DNA of 22,276 nt from a virus: IMG/VR virus record IMGVR_UViG_3300035698_005782, positions 1-22,276 of that record. One strand, written 5' to 3'. The notes under the pieces are model-generated. The model was given only the letters and a program-made list of their open reading frames with translations. It searched no databases and was not told the DNA's origin. The translations under genes were made by a program, and so were the position numbers. Within the stretch, counting starts at the first letter, position 1. Each line of letters opens with the position of its first letter. Shown here one piece after another: positions 21,620 through 22,276 of the stretch.

Positions 21620-21790
21620 ATGATTGAAATAACACCTATATTGATAGCTCAGGTAACACTAGGAAGTATGTTATTACTCAGGAGGTTATTTTATAATTTC
21701 AATATAGGGATATTCAAATGTGGTGAATGGGACACAATAAGACCAGAAGAATGTAGTTGTTACATACAAGAGAGGAGAAATCGTGATTGA
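21620..21790 (+). CDS. 56-aa early protein, hydrophobic N-terminus and Cys cluster
   Basis: ATG 21620 with a strong GGGGTGA ribosome site. The N-terminal ~25 residues are hydrophobic then basic (ILIAQVTLGSMLLLRRLFYN), a possible membrane anchor. The C-terminal half has three cysteines (KCGEW, CSCY). The 3' end overlaps the next gene by 8 bp and contains its AGGAG. The function is unknown. Confidence 0.5.
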   Translation: MIEITPILIAQVTLGSMLLLRRLFYNFNIGIFKCGEWDTIRPEECSCYIQERRNRD

Positions 21791-21875
21791 ATTATTAATG
21801 ATAGCAAAGTTCATTTGTATTTTGTTACTATTAGTTAATAGAACGAAAGAGAATAGAGGAGAAAGCTTTATATAG
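21783..21875 (+). CDS. 30-aa membrane peptide
   Basis: GTG 21783 with a textbook AGGAG about 5 nt upstream, overlapping the previous gene by 8 bp. It has one hydrophobic helix (MIAKFICILLLLVN) and a short charged tail (RTKENRGESFI). The ribosome site and overlap support translation; the role is unknown. Confidence 0.45.
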   Translation: MIELLMIAKFICILLLLVNRTKENRGESFI

Positions 21876-21877
21876 TA
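21867..21877 (+). promoter_or_regulatory. TATA-like box sharing an extended motif with 21564
   Basis: TTTATATAGTA, followed 7 bp later by TTAAGTATTAA, matches TTTAAATAGTA with TTAAGTATTAA further downstream at 21564. It lies 38 nt before ATG 21905, leaving room for the GGTGAT ribosome site in a short leader. Confidence 0.5.
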
Positions 21878-21904
21878 TTAAGTTAAGTATTAAACGGTGA
21901 TATT

Positions 21905-22009
21905 ATGGAAGAAAATTATTTTGACCATCCAAGCGGTGAAAAGATGGTAAGAGTAGGAAACAAGGCTTATAGAGCAGACAAGCTTTGGAAACCAAAGGGT
22001 GGAAAATAA
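21905..22009 (+). CDS. 34-aa basic protein
   Basis: ATG 21905 preceded by GGTGATatt. The product (MEENYFDHPSGEKMVRVG, then NKAYRADKLWKPKGGK) is hydrophilic and basic at its end. It abuts the next ATG directly (TAA then ATG). Unknown. Confidence 0.5.
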   Translation: MEENYFDHPSGEKMVRVGNKAYRADKLWKPKGGK

Positions 22010-22153
22010 ATGGAACTGATACTAGAACACCACTTTAGGTGTGCAATCTGCAACGAGTTAAGAGTAACAACAGTACAGAGCGAAATGGATAACCTAATAT
22101 GTGACGAGTGTAATGAAAAACATTTAAGAGAAGTCCTAGAGGGGGAAGCATGA
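22010..22153 (+). CDS. 47-aa zinc-finger-like protein
   Basis: ATG 22010 follows the previous stop directly. Two knuckles, CAIC (residues 11-14) and CDEC (31-34), make one four-Cys zinc site, with a helix (KHLREVLEG) at the end. Such mini zinc ribbons are common in archaeal viruses and often bind nucleic acid or protein. It overlaps the next gene by 4 bp (ATGA). Confidence 0.55.
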   Translation: MELILEHHFRCAICNELRVTTVQSEMDNLICDECNEKHLREVLEGEA

Positions 22154-22276
22154 ATATTCCAAAAAACCATAAGACATATTTAGTAGTTACATATAGAGGA
22201 ATGGTATTAACTTGTAGTGATGGTGACGAGACACTTTCATTCGAAAGGAGAATTGGACGATGTGGAAGCATACAAT
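22150..22276 (+). CDS. Early ORF running off the window end
   Basis: ATG 22150 overlaps the previous stop and the frame is open to the window end (at least 42 residues, starting MNIPKNHKTYLVVTYRG). Near the end, AAAGGAG and ATG 22260 in another frame may begin a further gene, so this one could stop shortly beyond the window. Unknown. Confidence 0.45.
   Translation, partial: MNIPKNHKTYLVVTYRGMVLTCSDGDETLSFERRIGRCGSIQ

Noticed and set aside
1-22276. tRNA genes, rRNA genes, CRISPR arrays, insertion sequences or integrase/att sites
   Set aside because: None recognised by eye on either strand; a tRNA or covariance scan would be needed to exclude a tRNA fragment.

Overview
The window looks like the late (virion) half plus the start of the early region of an AT-rich, tailed archaeal virus or provirus (Caudoviricetes, siphovirus-like). 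An archaeal setting is inferred from three things. First, TATA-like boxes (two share the 10-mer TTTATAACTA, a third is TTTATAAACTA) sit about 26-27 nt before start codons, as on leaderless archaeal mRNAs. Second, other genes carry GGTGAT or GGAG ribosome sites. Third, there are secreted proteins dense in N-glycosylation sequons with archaeal-type surface domains (DUF2341-like, Ig-like, GWN-type repeats). The host cannot be named from sequence alone; a DPANN-type or other mesophilic archaeon is a guess. Terminase and portal genes are not seen and presumably lie upstream.

Layout, left to right. 1-2031: the 3' end of a fibre-like gene, a small unknown, a four-CxxC zinc protein and an HK97-gp10-like neck protein. 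2079-5523: a leaderless promoter, an XkdF-like prohead protease with a charged scaffold-like tail, the HK97-fold major capsid protein, a second leaderless promoter, an HhH-containing small protein and two tandem 87-aa paralogues (possible decoration proteins). 5525-8275: a secreted sequon-rich protein, a Cys-rich single-pass membrane protein, an Ig-like protein and a coiled-coil/TM XhlA-like protein. 8285-9749: an Ig-domain/head-tail adaptor fusion, a probable tail terminator and a 33-aa protein. 9751-13303: a tail tube protein with an internal repeat, a free-standing HNH endonuclease, a tail assembly chaperone with a clear -1 frameshift cassette, a short tape measure protein, a 44-aa protein and a distal-tail-like protein. 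13303-19361: a 1263-aa surface protein carrying a degenerate calcineurin-like phosphoesterase module nested in an Ig domain, then a baseplate hub-like protein. 19396-19922: three small membrane or lysis-type genes behind a third leaderless promoter.

After a roughly 200-bp convergent intergenic region with hairpins comes a leftward early cluster (20128-21505), including a PD-(D/E)XK nuclease. A divergent promoter region follows, then a rightward string of tiny overlapping genes (21620 to the window end) whose two promoters share an extended motif.

The rightward late genes are nearly all head-to-tail, with 1-4 nt overlaps or short gaps, so they probably form a few long operons that build the head, neck, tail and host-contact structures. 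The most notable observations are the programmed frameshift site with a complete -1 frame, the nested phosphoesterase whose metal ligands are partly lost, the Ig-adaptor fusion, the tandem 87-aa pair, and the secreted glycoprotein-like genes inside the morphogenesis operon.
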